Part shown: piece after piece, positions 27,011 to 34,508 of the stretch | Numbering within the stretch: the first letter of the stretch is position 1 | Layout of the letters: every line of letters begins with the position of its first letter | Assembly: GCF_963931595.1 (NCBI RefSeq) | Contig: NZ_OZ007030.1 | Coordinates: forward strand, 1,232,481-1,296,480 | DNA length: 64,000 nucleotides | From: an uncultured Subdoligranulum sp. | GTDB taxonomy: Bacteria > Bacillota > Clostridia > Oscillospirales > Ruminococcaceae | Reading direction: 5' to 3' | Made by a program: the position numbers and the translations under genes | The notes under the pieces: generated by a model | Told to the model about the DNA's origin: nothing | The model's input: the letters and a program-made list of their open reading frames with translations, nothing else | Database searches by the model: none

Positions 27011-27064
27011 AGGGAGTTCCTCCTTAAAAATCAAGGTTGATGATTTTATTCTGTGAGCGGTTGC

Positions 27065-28387
27065 TTACAGCGTAATGTTGCCATGCTTCTTGGCCAGACG
27101 AACCGCGCGCTTGCTGGCAAGCATATCCAGAGCCTGTGCAACGGCACCGCGCACATCCGCCGCAGCGCAAACTGCATCGGCAGCGCCGTTCTGCACCGCC
27201 GCAGCAGCACCGCAGACATCCTTGGCATACGCAGCAGCCTTTGCCTTGGTAGCCTCGGCAATATTATCGGAAGCATAGATTTCATCCTTGTACAGGACAC
27301 TGACGGCAGTCTCCGGGGCCAGCGGCGCGATCGTCGCGCCCTGCACAGCCACACGCCAGTCGGCACAAGCGGCGAAGACCGTGTACACAGGGCCAACCGC
27401 CTCACCGGCCAGGACTGCCACCTTCGCGGTGGTCGCTTCGGCGTAGACACCGGCCATACGGGCAGCCTGGCGGATGCCGCCTGCCTCGTCGTCGCCCTCG
27501 CTCTTGACGAAACCGTCACTGTTGACAACGGTCACGACTGGGATGCTGTAAGCATCGCACAGGCGGACGAAACGGGCCGCTTTGGCGGTGCACTTGTGGC
27601 AGATAGCTTCCTTCTCGGTTGCAACAATGCCCACCGCGCTGCCGTTGATGGTGGCCAGCGCCGTGACGATATGCTTGCCGTAACCGCTGTACAGCTCCAC
27701 AGCGCTGTCCGCGTCGGCCAGCGCCGCCACAGCCTCGGCCGCCGTGTATTTGCCCAGATTGAGGCTCTTGCTCGGTGCCGCGAAATCAAAGAGCGCAGGA
27801 CCAGCCAGGTTGTTTGCGGGCAGCAGAGCAACAATGCTGGCCGCCTGCTTGGCAGCCGCCACAGCATCCGCCGCCGTCACAGCCGCAACGCCCGCCTTGG
27901 CGGCGAACTCAGCCGAACCGGCTCCGCTGACGCTGTCCTGTGCGGTAAACGGCGCATTCAGGAAAAGCTCTGCATCTTCAGCCATAACACAGACATCCGC
28001 GGCGGCTGCATTGATGGCATTGGTGCCGGCGCAGGTACCGGTGATCACCGCGATCTGCGGCACAACGCCGGAAACCCGTGCGATCTCTGCAGTCAGAGCG
28101 GCCGTCGCATTCAGAAGCTCCAGACCGCCGTCCAGCTTGGCGCCGGTGGAATTATAGAAAGTAACAACGGGTGCGCCGGTTTCGGCGGCCATTTCGAGAA
28201 CGCGGATATTGTTCTTGATATCCTGCACTCCCACAGCCTCGCCGTTTTCGTACACAACGTACACGCTCTGCCCGTTGGCACAGCCATACGCCGCACTGAC
28301 GGCGCCCTCCGTATACAGCGGCGAATACGCGCCGTCGTCAAAAAATGCTGCAAGGATTTCTGCCTTGCCGGGTTTGTTTGCTGCCAT
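27065..28387 (-). CDS. Divergent acyl-CoA carboxyltransferase beta-type subunit (PccB/MmdA/12S-like)
   Basis: This 440-aa protein is a crotonase-fold carboxyltransferase of the PccB/MmdA type, clearest in its second half (KAARFVRLCDAYSIPVVTVV, then GGIRQAARMAG and YSEAT-like YAEATTAKVAV). The usual acyl-CoA/biotin-binding signatures are altered: the place of DSGGARIQEG reads NSTGAKLDGG, and that of GPCAGGAVYSP reads GTCAGTNAINA. It is also shorter than the usual 500-510 aa and Ala-rich. It is first in the operon with the biotin carrier and the OadA-like subunit. The acyl substrate cannot be named. The ATG at 28387 has GGGAGG seven bases upstream. Confidence 0.78.
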   Translation of the reverse strand: MAANKPGKAEILAAFFDDGAYSPLYTEGAVSAAYGCANGQSVYVVYENGEAVGVQDIKNNIRVLEMAAETGAPVVTFYNSTGAKLDGGLELLNATAALTAEIARVSGVVPQIAVITGTCAGTNAINAAAADVCVMAEDAELFLNAPFTAQDSVSGAGSAEFAAKAGVAAVTAADAVAAAKQAASIVALLPANNLAGPALFDFAAPSKSLNLGKYTAAEAVAALADADSAVELYSGYGKHIVTALATINGSAVGIVATEKEAICHKCTAKAARFVRLCDAYSIPVVTVVNSDGFVKSEGDDEAGGIRQAARMAGVYAEATTAKVAVLAGEAVGPVYTVFAACADWRVAVQGATIAPLAPETAVSVLYKDEIYASDNIAEATKAKAAAYAKDVCGAAAAVQNGAADAVCAAADVRGAVAQALDMLASKRAVRLAKKHGNITL

Positions 28388-28458
28388 ACAGTGACCTCCC
28401 ATGATAAGACTGACTGTTTTTTGTGAAAATGTTCATAAAAAATATGCCATTTGGCACA

Positions 28459-28487
28459 ATTATACTACTTTGTGTAAAATTCCACAA
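28459..28487 (-). promoter_or_regulatory. Promoter of the carboxyltransferase operon
   Basis: Minus-strand TTGTGG (28482-28487), 17 bp, TATAAT (28459-28464). An inverted repeat, TGCCA-TT-TGGCA (28446-28457), covers the expected transcription start and could be an operator. Confidence 0.6.
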
Positions 28488-28555
28488 GTGGAAACGCTTC
28501 AGCTTTTCTGGATTTTTTCTACTTTTTTCATGTTTCCTGCGCCGTTTTGCCTGCT

Positions 28556-29359
28556 TTACACCTTCTTGTGTGTCAGCGGGCCGGAACGGTGAGAGGCGTT
28601 TTCCTTTTGCCCCGGAGTGGAACGGGTGTTCTTCTGTGCCGCATTGCGCAAAGCCGTGACTTCCGATTTCTTCAGTTCACGGTATTCTCCCGGCTGCAGC
28701 ATGCCCAGCTTCACGGGACCCTCGGCGCTGCGCTTAAGGCGTACCACCTGCAGTCCAACCGCAGAGCACATCCGGCGGATCTGACGATTTCGCCCTTCGT
28801 GGAGCGTAATCTCCAGGACGGTGCGTCCCGGTTCATCCGTCACCACATGAATCACGCAGGGCTGGGTGCGCACACCGTCGTCCAGCACCACGCCGGAGGC
28901 CATCTGCACCACCTGTTCTTCGGTAGCCCGGGGATTGACCGTCACGCGGTACAGCTTGCCCACGCCGCCGGACGGATGGGTCAGCAGATTGATGAATGCG
29001 CCGTCATCGGTCAGCAGCAGAAGGCCTTCACTGTCCTTGTCCAGCCGCCCCACGGGACGAAGCATGGCAGGAACATCCGCCACCAGGTCCATCACGGTCT
29101 TGCGTCCCCTGTCATCGGAGCGCGTCGTCAGATATCCACGCGGCTTGTGCAGCATGATATAGGTATACTGCCGCTTGCGCACGATGCGCACGTTCTTACC
29201 GTCTATGGACACCTTGTCATAATCGGGGTCCATCTTATCCCCCAGACCCACAGGGTGTCCATTGACCTTGACCTTTCCTGCAGCGATCAGCCGCTCCGCT
29301 TCGCGGCGCGAACAGATTCCCTGGTCCGCCAGCACTTTCTGAATTCGTTGTTCTGCCAT
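28556..29359 (-). CDS. rluB: RsuA/RluB-family pseudouridine synthase
   Basis: This 267-aa enzyme has an N-terminal S4 RNA-binding domain (RIQKVLADQGICSRREAE) and the catalytic motif GRLDKDSEGLLLLTDDG. The RluB-type EGRNRQIRRMC element is present, followed by a basic tail. RluB modifies U2605 (E. coli numbering) of 23S rRNA. It is the last gene of the scpA-scpB operon, the same position as in many Firmicutes. A clear AAGGAG site precedes the ATG. Confidence 0.92.
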   Translation of the reverse strand: MAEQRIQKVLADQGICSRREAERLIAAGKVKVNGHPVGLGDKMDPDYDKVSIDGKNVRIVRKRQYTYIMLHKPRGYLTTRSDDRGRKTVMDLVADVPAMLRPVGRLDKDSEGLLLLTDDGAFINLLTHPSGGVGKLYRVTVNPRATEEQVVQMASGVVLDDGVRTQPCVIHVVTDEPGRTVLEITLHEGRNRQIRRMCSAVGLQVVRLKRSAEGPVKLGMLQPGEYRELKKSEVTALRNAAQKNTRSTPGQKENASHRSGPLTHKKV

Positions 29360-29368
29360 GCTTACTCC

Positions 29369-29761
29369 TTATGCCTCGGACGAAGACTCGTCCGGCTTAT
29401 CTTTCTTGATCATGGTAGTGATCTTCTCCACCAGATCCGGCAACGCCGCAATGGCGTTGTCCACCGCCGTCACCTTTTCAATCAATTGTACCGTACGAAC
29501 GTTTCCGCCCGAAATAACCAGGAATGCCACAGGCGTTACCGATACCCCTGCACCGGTTCCGCCGCCAAACATCTGCTTGTCGGATTTGGGCGCCACATCG
29601 GAGCCACCCGACGCAAACCCAAACGTTACGCGGGACACAGGAATAATCGTGGTAGCGGCATCCACACGGATGGGATCACCAATGATGGTGCTGGTATCCA
29701 CCATTTCGCGGATTTTGTCGATGGTAACGCCCATAAGACCTTGAATCGGATGTTCTGCCAT
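29369..29761 (-). CDS. gerW: GerW family sporulation protein (YtfJ)
   Basis: This 130-aa protein shows the YtfJ/GerW pattern: MVDTSTIIGDPI, a central glycine-rich segment (FGFASGGSD and MFGGGTGAGVSVTPVAFLVI) and a charged, acidic tail. In Bacillus, GerW is a sporulation protein needed for normal germination. It follows the DUF2953 gene by 34 bp, which is the conserved ytfI-ytfJ arrangement. Confidence 0.92.
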   Translation of the reverse strand: MAEHPIQGLMGVTIDKIREMVDTSTIIGDPIRVDAATTIIPVSRVTFGFASGGSDVAPKSDKQMFGGGTGAGVSVTPVAFLVISGGNVRTVQLIEKVTAVDNAIAALPDLVEKITTMIKKDKPDESSSEA

Positions 29762-29795
29762 AGTAAACTCCTCCCAAAAACGTATTGTAAATTCA

Positions 29796-30599
29796 TCAGA
29801 TCTTCTGTGGTTCCGGTTGTTCCTGCGGCTGAAGCAGCGGATCTTTCCAGATGCGATACAAAAGATGCAGCATCAAAACAGCGCTGGCCGACACCGTGCA
29901 GGCAATCCGACGTTCGTCATGCTTTGCCCCCGTAAAGTCAGGTTCCAGCCACAGCCGGTCACTTTGCAGCCGCACCGTCTGCTGTATCAAAGCCAGTGCC
30001 GTATTCAGTGCCGCCATTTCTGCGCCGTAGGCGATGGCTGTTGCAGCGGCATCCTCACAGGTCACGGTCCAGTACACATCCGCATGACGGATGCCCATTT
30101 TGAAAACAGAATGGCGATGGAGCCAGCGCACATGACCAAAGACACAATGTGCCAGAGCCTTCGGGTCTTCCTCCAGCAAGGACAGCATCCGCTCCAGGCG
30201 CCCCATGACACCGGAGGGAAGTTCCTCTTCCTCCTCTTCCGGCGCAGCTGCCTCCGGCAATTTTTCGTCCGCCTTCTTGCCGGCCGGCACATCCATGCTG
30301 CGGGAGGCCTCCTCTTTCTTTGGAATGTCCGCCGCTGGCGGCGGATTCCATGCCTCCACATGGTCAGCCGTTACGGTTTTCGCTTTCTCTGCAGGAGGCT
30401 TTCGGGAAATTCCCTGCCGCCGAATCCGATGGGACCAGATGGTTCTCCGAAGCGGTCCATAGATGGCTGTCATCCGGAAGCGGCTGGGTCGATATTCAAT
30501 GGAAAATCCCAGCGGCAAGAGAAGCGCCGTGATCAGCAGAGCCAAAAGTATCGCCAGGAGAACCGCCAGAATTTTCAGTACCGCAAGCAGTACAGGCAT
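29796..30599 (-). CDS. DUF2953 domain protein (YtfI-like)
   Basis: This 267-aa protein has an N-terminal membrane segment (about residues 5-30). A long, low-complexity, charged linker with many Glu/Lys/Pro (about 60-120) and a C-terminal DUF2953 domain follow. The function is unknown; its family regularly lies next to gerW, suggesting a sporulation role. An in-frame GTG at 30605 is an alternative start, but the ATG at 30599 is better spaced from GGAAG. Confidence 0.75.
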   Translation of the reverse strand: MPVLLAVLKILAVLLAILLALLITALLLPLGFSIEYRPSRFRMTAIYGPLRRTIWSHRIRRQGISRKPPAEKAKTVTADHVEAWNPPPAADIPKKEEASRSMDVPAGKKADEKLPEAAAPEEEEEELPSGVMGRLERMLSLLEEDPKALAHCVFGHVRWLHRHSVFKMGIRHADVYWTVTCEDAAATAIAYGAEMAALNTALALIQQTVRLQSDRLWLEPDFTGAKHDERRIACTVSASAVLMLHLLYRIWKDPLLQPQEQPEPQKI

Positions 30600-30605
30600 T
30601 GGCAC

Positions 30606-31190
30606 TCACTTCCATTCCAACTGTTCGGGGCCGTCGTTTTCCGCTTCTTCCGCCTGCTGCGGTGCCGCATCGCCCACTTCATCGTGGAGCGGCGGCAAGT
30701 CATTCAGGCTTCCCAGACCAAATACGCGCAGAAACGTATCGGTCACCTGAAACGCCACTGGTTTGCCGGGCAGATCCAGACGTCCCGCTTCTTCAATCAG
30801 GCCCTTTTCCAAAAGCTTCGTGACGGTGGACGAAGAGTCCACACCGCGGACCTGCTCAATAAAGCTGCGGGATACCGGCTGGTTGTAGGCGATCACAGAC
30901 AGCACTTCCAGCGCGGCCGGGGAAAGAGGTGCGTTGCGCCGGGTATCCAGGATCCGCTTGACCACCTCCCCGTAATAGGGCCGTGTTGTCATTTGCCATC
31001 GGTCCGGCTCAAATCGCAGCAAGGCCAGGCCGCTCTCCTGTTCGTCATATCGGCGTTGCAGCTTTTCCAGCAAGGCCTGCGTGTCCGCTACGGGAAGACG
31101 CAGCGCATCGGCCAGTCTTTCCGTTTCCACCGGTTCCGCATGGGCAAACAGCATGGCCTCCAGAGCGCCGAAATGCTGTGCTTCATTCAT
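30606..31190 (-). CDS. scpB: Segregation and condensation protein B
   Basis: This 194-aa winged-helix protein is the dimeric kleisin-associated subunit of the SMC condensin complex. The N-terminal LEAMLFAHAEPVE and the central SPAALEVLSVIAYNQPVSR with RGVDSS are typical. The C-terminal 30 residues are acidic and Pro/Glu-rich. It overlaps scpA by eight bases. Confidence 0.94.
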   Translation of the reverse strand: MNEAQHFGALEAMLFAHAEPVETERLADALRLPVADTQALLEKLQRRYDEQESGLALLRFEPDRWQMTTRPYYGEVVKRILDTRRNAPLSPAALEVLSVIAYNQPVSRSFIEQVRGVDSSSTVTKLLEKGLIEEAGRLDLPGKPVAFQVTDTFLRVFGLGSLNDLPPLHDEVGDAAPQQAEEAENDGPEQLEWK

Positions 31191-31914
31191 GGGCTGTGTC
31201 CTCCTTCTGTCTGTGATGGCCCCGGTCCAGGTCCATGGTACCGCTGGCGTCCACGCGGATGCGTCCGGCGCGAATCAGCTCAAGCAGCGCCAGAAATGTA
31301 GCCACATTGGTACTGCGGCTTTCCTCCGGGCTGAACAACTGACTGATCTTATGCAGACTGCCGCGCAGCAGTCCCCGCAGCATATGGGACACCCGGCTGG
31401 CCACCGAAACAAACGGCGCAGCAACCAGCGGTTCAAAACGCTCCTGCGTCGGCTTACGCTTGCGCAGGCTGCGTCCCATCAAATTAAACCATGCCTGTAC
31501 CAGAAGGTTGGGATCGTGGCGCCGGGTATATTCAGCCGCTCCCACCAGCGGCATCGGCTGCCGAACTGCAGTATACAGATCCCGTGCTCGGCTTCCCAGC
31601 TGGGCTGCCACTTCCTTGCAGGCGCTGTATTCAATCAGCCGCCCGGTCAGTTCTGCCTTCATGCGTTCCGCCTCGGGGCTGCGCGGCAGCAGCAAAGCGC
31701 TTTTCATCTGCACCAGATGGGCCGCCATGTCAATAAACTCGCTGGACACATCCATCCGATTCTCCTGCAGCGTGCGGATGGCTGTGGTATATTGATCGAT
31801 CAACTCCATGATGTTTACATCATAGAGGTTCATCTTATTTTTCCCCACCAGATACAGGAGCAGATCCAGCGGTCCCTCAAAGTCTTCCAGTTTAAATGTC
31901 AGTATTTCCTGCAA
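31183..31914 (-). CDS. scpA: Segregation and condensation protein A (kleisin)
   Basis: This kleisin bridges the heads of the SMC dimer. The family start is seen in FEGPLDLLLYLV with NKMNLYDV. The start codon is probably TTG at 31914 (243 aa), five bases after GGAGG. That GGAGG overlaps the stop codon of the preceding protease gene. A longer frame reading back to 31968 has no site of its own. The gene is translationally coupled both to the upstream protease and to scpB. Confidence 0.92.
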   Translation of the reverse strand: MQEILTFKLEDFEGPLDLLLYLVGKNKMNLYDVNIMELIDQYTTAIRTLQENRMDVSSEFIDMAAHLVQMKSALLLPRSPEAERMKAELTGRLIEYSACKEVAAQLGSRARDLYTAVRQPMPLVGAAEYTRRHDPNLLVQAWFNLMGRSLRKRKPTQERFEPLVAAPFVSVASRVSHMLRGLLRGSLHKISQLFSPEESRSTNVATFLALLELIRAGRIRVDASGTMDLDRGHHRQKEDTAHE

Positions 31915-31916
31915 AG

Positions 31917-32582
31917 CTACCTCCACAGCCCATCCACAAACCACGTTCCTTCTGCCAGGCGGTCCCAAAGGAAATTCACCGCCACGGAAAGCGGGATATC
32001 CAGAAGCCCCAAAAACACCAGCAGCAGAACCGCCAGCATGATTTGCCTTTCATACCGCATGGCCTTGAAATACAGGTTTCGCGGCAGGAACAGAAGTGCA
32101 ATACGGCTTCCGTCAAACGGCGGAATCGGAATCAGATTAAATACGGCCAGGCTCAAATTCATGGCCACCATATAGTAAAAGAAAAGCATCAGGGCCTGAA
32201 TTCTGTTTCCCAGTCCACTGTAGATCACACACTTATATACAATCATGGAGACCCAGGCCAGCAAGAAATTGCTGACCGGCCCGGCAGCTGCCGAAATAGC
32301 CATGCCGACTTTGGGATTCTTATAGTTCCGAACGTCGATGCCCACCGGTTTTGCCCAGCCCACACCGCCAATCAGCATGCAGAGTGCACCGAGCAGATCG
32401 AAATGGCGCACAGGATTGAGGGAAAGCCGCCCTGCGCGCACCGCCGTGTCATCTCCCAGCCAGTGACTGACAAGGGCATGCGCCGCCTCATGGAACGGGA
32501 TGGCAACCAGTACGACCAGAGCCCGCAGCAGATAGAGTACAATCTCATAGGGCGAAAGCAAGCCCTGCACAGGAAACACCAC
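31917..32582 (-). CDS. Site-2 protease family membrane metalloprotease (M50)
   Basis: This 221-aa protein has about five membrane segments. The zinc motif FHEAAH lies at residues 30-35, and the third ligand region is IPPFDGSRI. Single-domain M50 proteins of this type (YwhC-like) are next to scpA in many Firmicutes; the substrate is unknown. The start is a GTG close to the predicted transcription start, and the leader is short, so the exact initiation codon is uncertain. Confidence 0.85.
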   Translation of the reverse strand: MVFPVQGLLSPYEIVLYLLRALVVLVAIPFHEAAHALVSHWLGDDTAVRAGRLSLNPVRHFDLLGALCMLIGGVGWAKPVGIDVRNYKNPKVGMAISAAAGPVSNFLLAWVSMIVYKCVIYSGLGNRIQALMLFFYYMVAMNLSLAVFNLIPIPPFDGSRIALLFLPRNLYFKAMRYERQIMLAVLLLVFLGLLDIPLSVAVNFLWDRLAEGTWFVDGLWR

Positions 32583-32602
32583 CCCATTGAAAGAATCACC
32601 TT

Positions 32603-32631
32603 ATTATATCGTAGATAATGGCGCAAAACAA
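32603..32631 (-). promoter_or_regulatory. Promoter of the protease-scpAB operon
   Basis: Minus-strand TTGTTT (32626-32631), 17 bp, TATAAT (32603-32608). It is divergent from the rpmB promoter 90 bp away. Confidence 0.6.
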
Positions 32632-32723
32632 GCCCTGAAGGCCTTATGCCGGTCCGGTTTTGTGCCCCACACGCGCAAAAGGACGTTTTTACAAAAAAAG
32701 TCCAACTTTTTTGTGCAAAGGGC

Positions 32724-32752
32724 TTGCATTTTAAGGAAATATTCGCTATAAT
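32724..32752 (+). promoter_or_regulatory. Promoter of rpmB
   Basis: TTGCAT (32724-32729), 17 bp, TATAAT (32747-32752), 34 bp before the start codon. An A/T-rich inverted repeat (AAAAAAGT-CCA-ACTTTTTT) lies just upstream. Confidence 0.8.
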
Positions 32753-32785
32753 TGTAAAGCTATTGAAAAGGAGGTGCAAGCAATT

Positions 32786-32974
32786 ATGGCCAAATGTTCT
32801 TGCTGTGGCAAGGGTGTCACGTTCGGTATCAAGGTTTCTCACTCTCATCGTCGGAGCAACCGTACCTGGAACCCCAATGTCAAGCGCGTGAAGGCGATCG
32901 TGGACGGTTCCCCGAAGTATATCTACGCCTGCACCCGCTGCCTGCGCTCTGGTAAAGTTACCCGCGCGGTCTGA
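32786..32974 (+). CDS. rpmB: 50S ribosomal protein L28
   Basis: This 62-aa basic protein has the L28 sequence: MAKCSCCGKG at the start with paired cysteines, VSHSHRRSNRTWNPNV, and a second Cys pair (ACTRCLRSGKV). All four zinc-type cysteines are present. An AAAGGAGG site lies upstream of the ATG. It is transcribed alone, between its own promoter and terminator. In Bacillus rpmB is beside spoVM; here they are about 20 kb apart. Confidence 0.98.
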   Translation: MAKCSCCGKGVTFGIKVSHSHRRSNRTWNPNVKRVKAIVDGSPKYIYACTRCLRSGKVTRAV

Positions 32975-32989
32975 TTGGAAAGAAAAATT

Positions 32990-33017
32990 GCCGGTCACTT
33001 CGCGTGACCGGCTTTTT
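32990..33017 (+). terminator. Intrinsic terminator of rpmB
   Basis: A 9-bp GC-rich stem (32990-32998 and 33004-33012) is followed by five T residues. Confidence 0.9.
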
Positions 33018-33048
33018 CTCTTTTTCGAGATCATAAAGGAGTTTTCCT

Positions 33049-33222
33049 ATGCTGCCCCGTGACCCGATTATTTTGCTTAGCTACGTGAATACCAAACTGC
33101 GTGATCGTGACGCCAGCCTGGCCATCTTCTGCGAGGAGGAGGAAGCGGATGAAGCCTCCCTGCGTGCGGCACTTGCAGAAGTGGGATATGAATACGATCC
33201 CAAACGAAACCAGTTTGTATAA
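33049..33222 (+). CDS. DUF4250 domain protein, 57 aa
   Basis: The gene encodes MLPRDPIILLSYVNTKLRD followed by a Cys-containing acidic segment and ends GYEYDPKRNQFV. This layout fits the DUF4250 family of small clostridial proteins with no known function. AAAGGAG lies seven bases before the ATG. It lies between the rpmB terminator and the ATP-grasp gene and may share a transcript with the latter (34-bp gap). Confidence 0.82.
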   Translation: MLPRDPIILLSYVNTKLRDRDASLAIFCEEEEADEASLRAALAEVGYEYDPKRNQFV

Positions 33223-33255
33223 TCACCTTTTGTGAGAGAGGAAGTCCAACAATTC

Positions 33256-34449
33256 ATGAATTTTATTTTTGTCAGCCCCCATTTTCCCAAAACATACTGG
33301 AATTTCTGTGATCGCCTGCGCCGCAACGGTGTCAATGTGCTGGGCATCGGTGACGCACCGTTCGATGAGATTCCCAACGAGCTGAAAGATTGCCTGACCG
33401 AGTATTACCGGGTTGATAACCTGGGCAATTACGACGAGATGGTTCGTGCCGTTGGTTATTTCACCTTCCACTATGGCAAAATCGACTGGCTGGAATCCAA
33501 CAACGAGTACTGGCTGGAAATGGATGCCCAGCTGCGCACGGATTTCAATATTACCACCGGTGCGCAGAACGATTTTATCCAGCGCATCAAGTTCAAGAGC
33601 AAAATGAAGGAAAGCTACCGCGCAGCCGGTGTCCCGGTGGCGCGGCATCATATGGTCTGCACCATAGACGCCGCCCGCGATTTCATTCGCACCGTCGGCT
33701 ATCCTGTGATTGTGAAGCCCGATAACGGCTGTGGTGCAGAGGCCACCTACAAGCTGAAGAACGAGGAAGATCTGCAGGCTTTCTTTGCCAAGAAGCCCAG
33801 TGTCCCCTATATCATGGAGGAATACATTGACGGCACCATTGTCAGCTTCGATGGTGTAGCCGATTCCCACTGTGTACCGCTGTTTTACACTTCCAACGTC
33901 TTCCCCACGCCTTTGCTGGAGATCGTCAGCAAGAAGGGCGATCTTGCCTACTGGACCCAGAAATCGGTGCCTGCCGCGCTGAAGGACGTGGGTTTCCGCA
34001 CCATCAAAGCATTCGGCGCCAAGAGCCGTTTCTTCCATTGTGAATTTTTCCAGCTGAAGGCAGACAAGCCCGGGCTCGGCCGCAAGGGTGATTATGTGGC
34101 GCTGGAAGTCAATATGCGCCCCGCCGGCGGCTACACCCCGGACATGATCAACTACGCGAATTCTGTGGATTGCTACCAGATCTGGGCTGATATGGTTTGC
34201 TATGATGAAGTCCGCAATCTCGATCTCAACGGGCCGAAGTACTATTGTGTGTACGCTTCCCGCCGTGACTGCCATACCTACAAGCATTCCCATGAGGAGA
34301 TCATGGCGCGCTACGGCAGCCGCATGAAGATGTGCGACGAACTCCCTCCCGCCCTCCGTCTGGACATGGGAGACCGGATGTATACTGTCAACCTTCGGAC
34401 CAGTTCCGAACGGGATGCTTTCATTCATTACGTGCAGGAACGTGCTTGA
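33256..34449 (+). CDS. ATP-grasp domain protein, possible carboxylate-amine ligase
   Basis: This 397-aa protein begins with a Rossmann-like preATP-grasp part (MNFIFVSPHFPKTYWNFC). A central ATP-grasp fold with GYPVIVKPDNGCGA and the lid/metal region follows, and EVNMRPAGG marks the Mg-binding loop. Such proteins ligate a carboxylate to an amine or thiol with ATP, but the substrates are not predictable from this sequence. The ATG at 33256 has a GAGAGAGGAAG stretch upstream; an earlier GTG at 33232 is less likely. No partner gene suggests a pathway. Confidence 0.8.
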   Translation: MNFIFVSPHFPKTYWNFCDRLRRNGVNVLGIGDAPFDEIPNELKDCLTEYYRVDNLGNYDEMVRAVGYFTFHYGKIDWLESNNEYWLEMDAQLRTDFNITTGAQNDFIQRIKFKSKMKESYRAAGVPVARHHMVCTIDAARDFIRTVGYPVIVKPDNGCGAEATYKLKNEEDLQAFFAKKPSVPYIMEEYIDGTIVSFDGVADSHCVPLFYTSNVFPTPLLEIVSKKGDLAYWTQKSVPAALKDVGFRTIKAFGAKSRFFHCEFFQLKADKPGLGRKGDYVALEVNMRPAGGYTPDMINYANSVDCYQIWADMVCYDEVRNLDLNGPKYYCVYASRRDCHTYKHSHEEIMARYGSRMKMCDELPPALRLDMGDRMYTVNLRTSSERDAFIHYVQERA

Positions 34450-34471
34450 TTGCTGTTTTCTGTCTATCAAA

Positions 34472-34508
34472 AACTCCGCGGAGAAATTAATTCTCCGCGG
34501 AGTTTTTT
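34472..34508. terminator. Bidirectional terminator between the ATP-grasp and DUF6056 genes
   Basis: A 14-bp perfect stem (34472-34485 and 34491-34504) has T runs on both strands and lies between convergent genes. Confidence 0.9.

Noticed and set aside
33223..34470. 415-aa minus-strand frame opposite the ATP-grasp gene
   Set aside because: Mirror of a clear ATP-grasp coding sequence.
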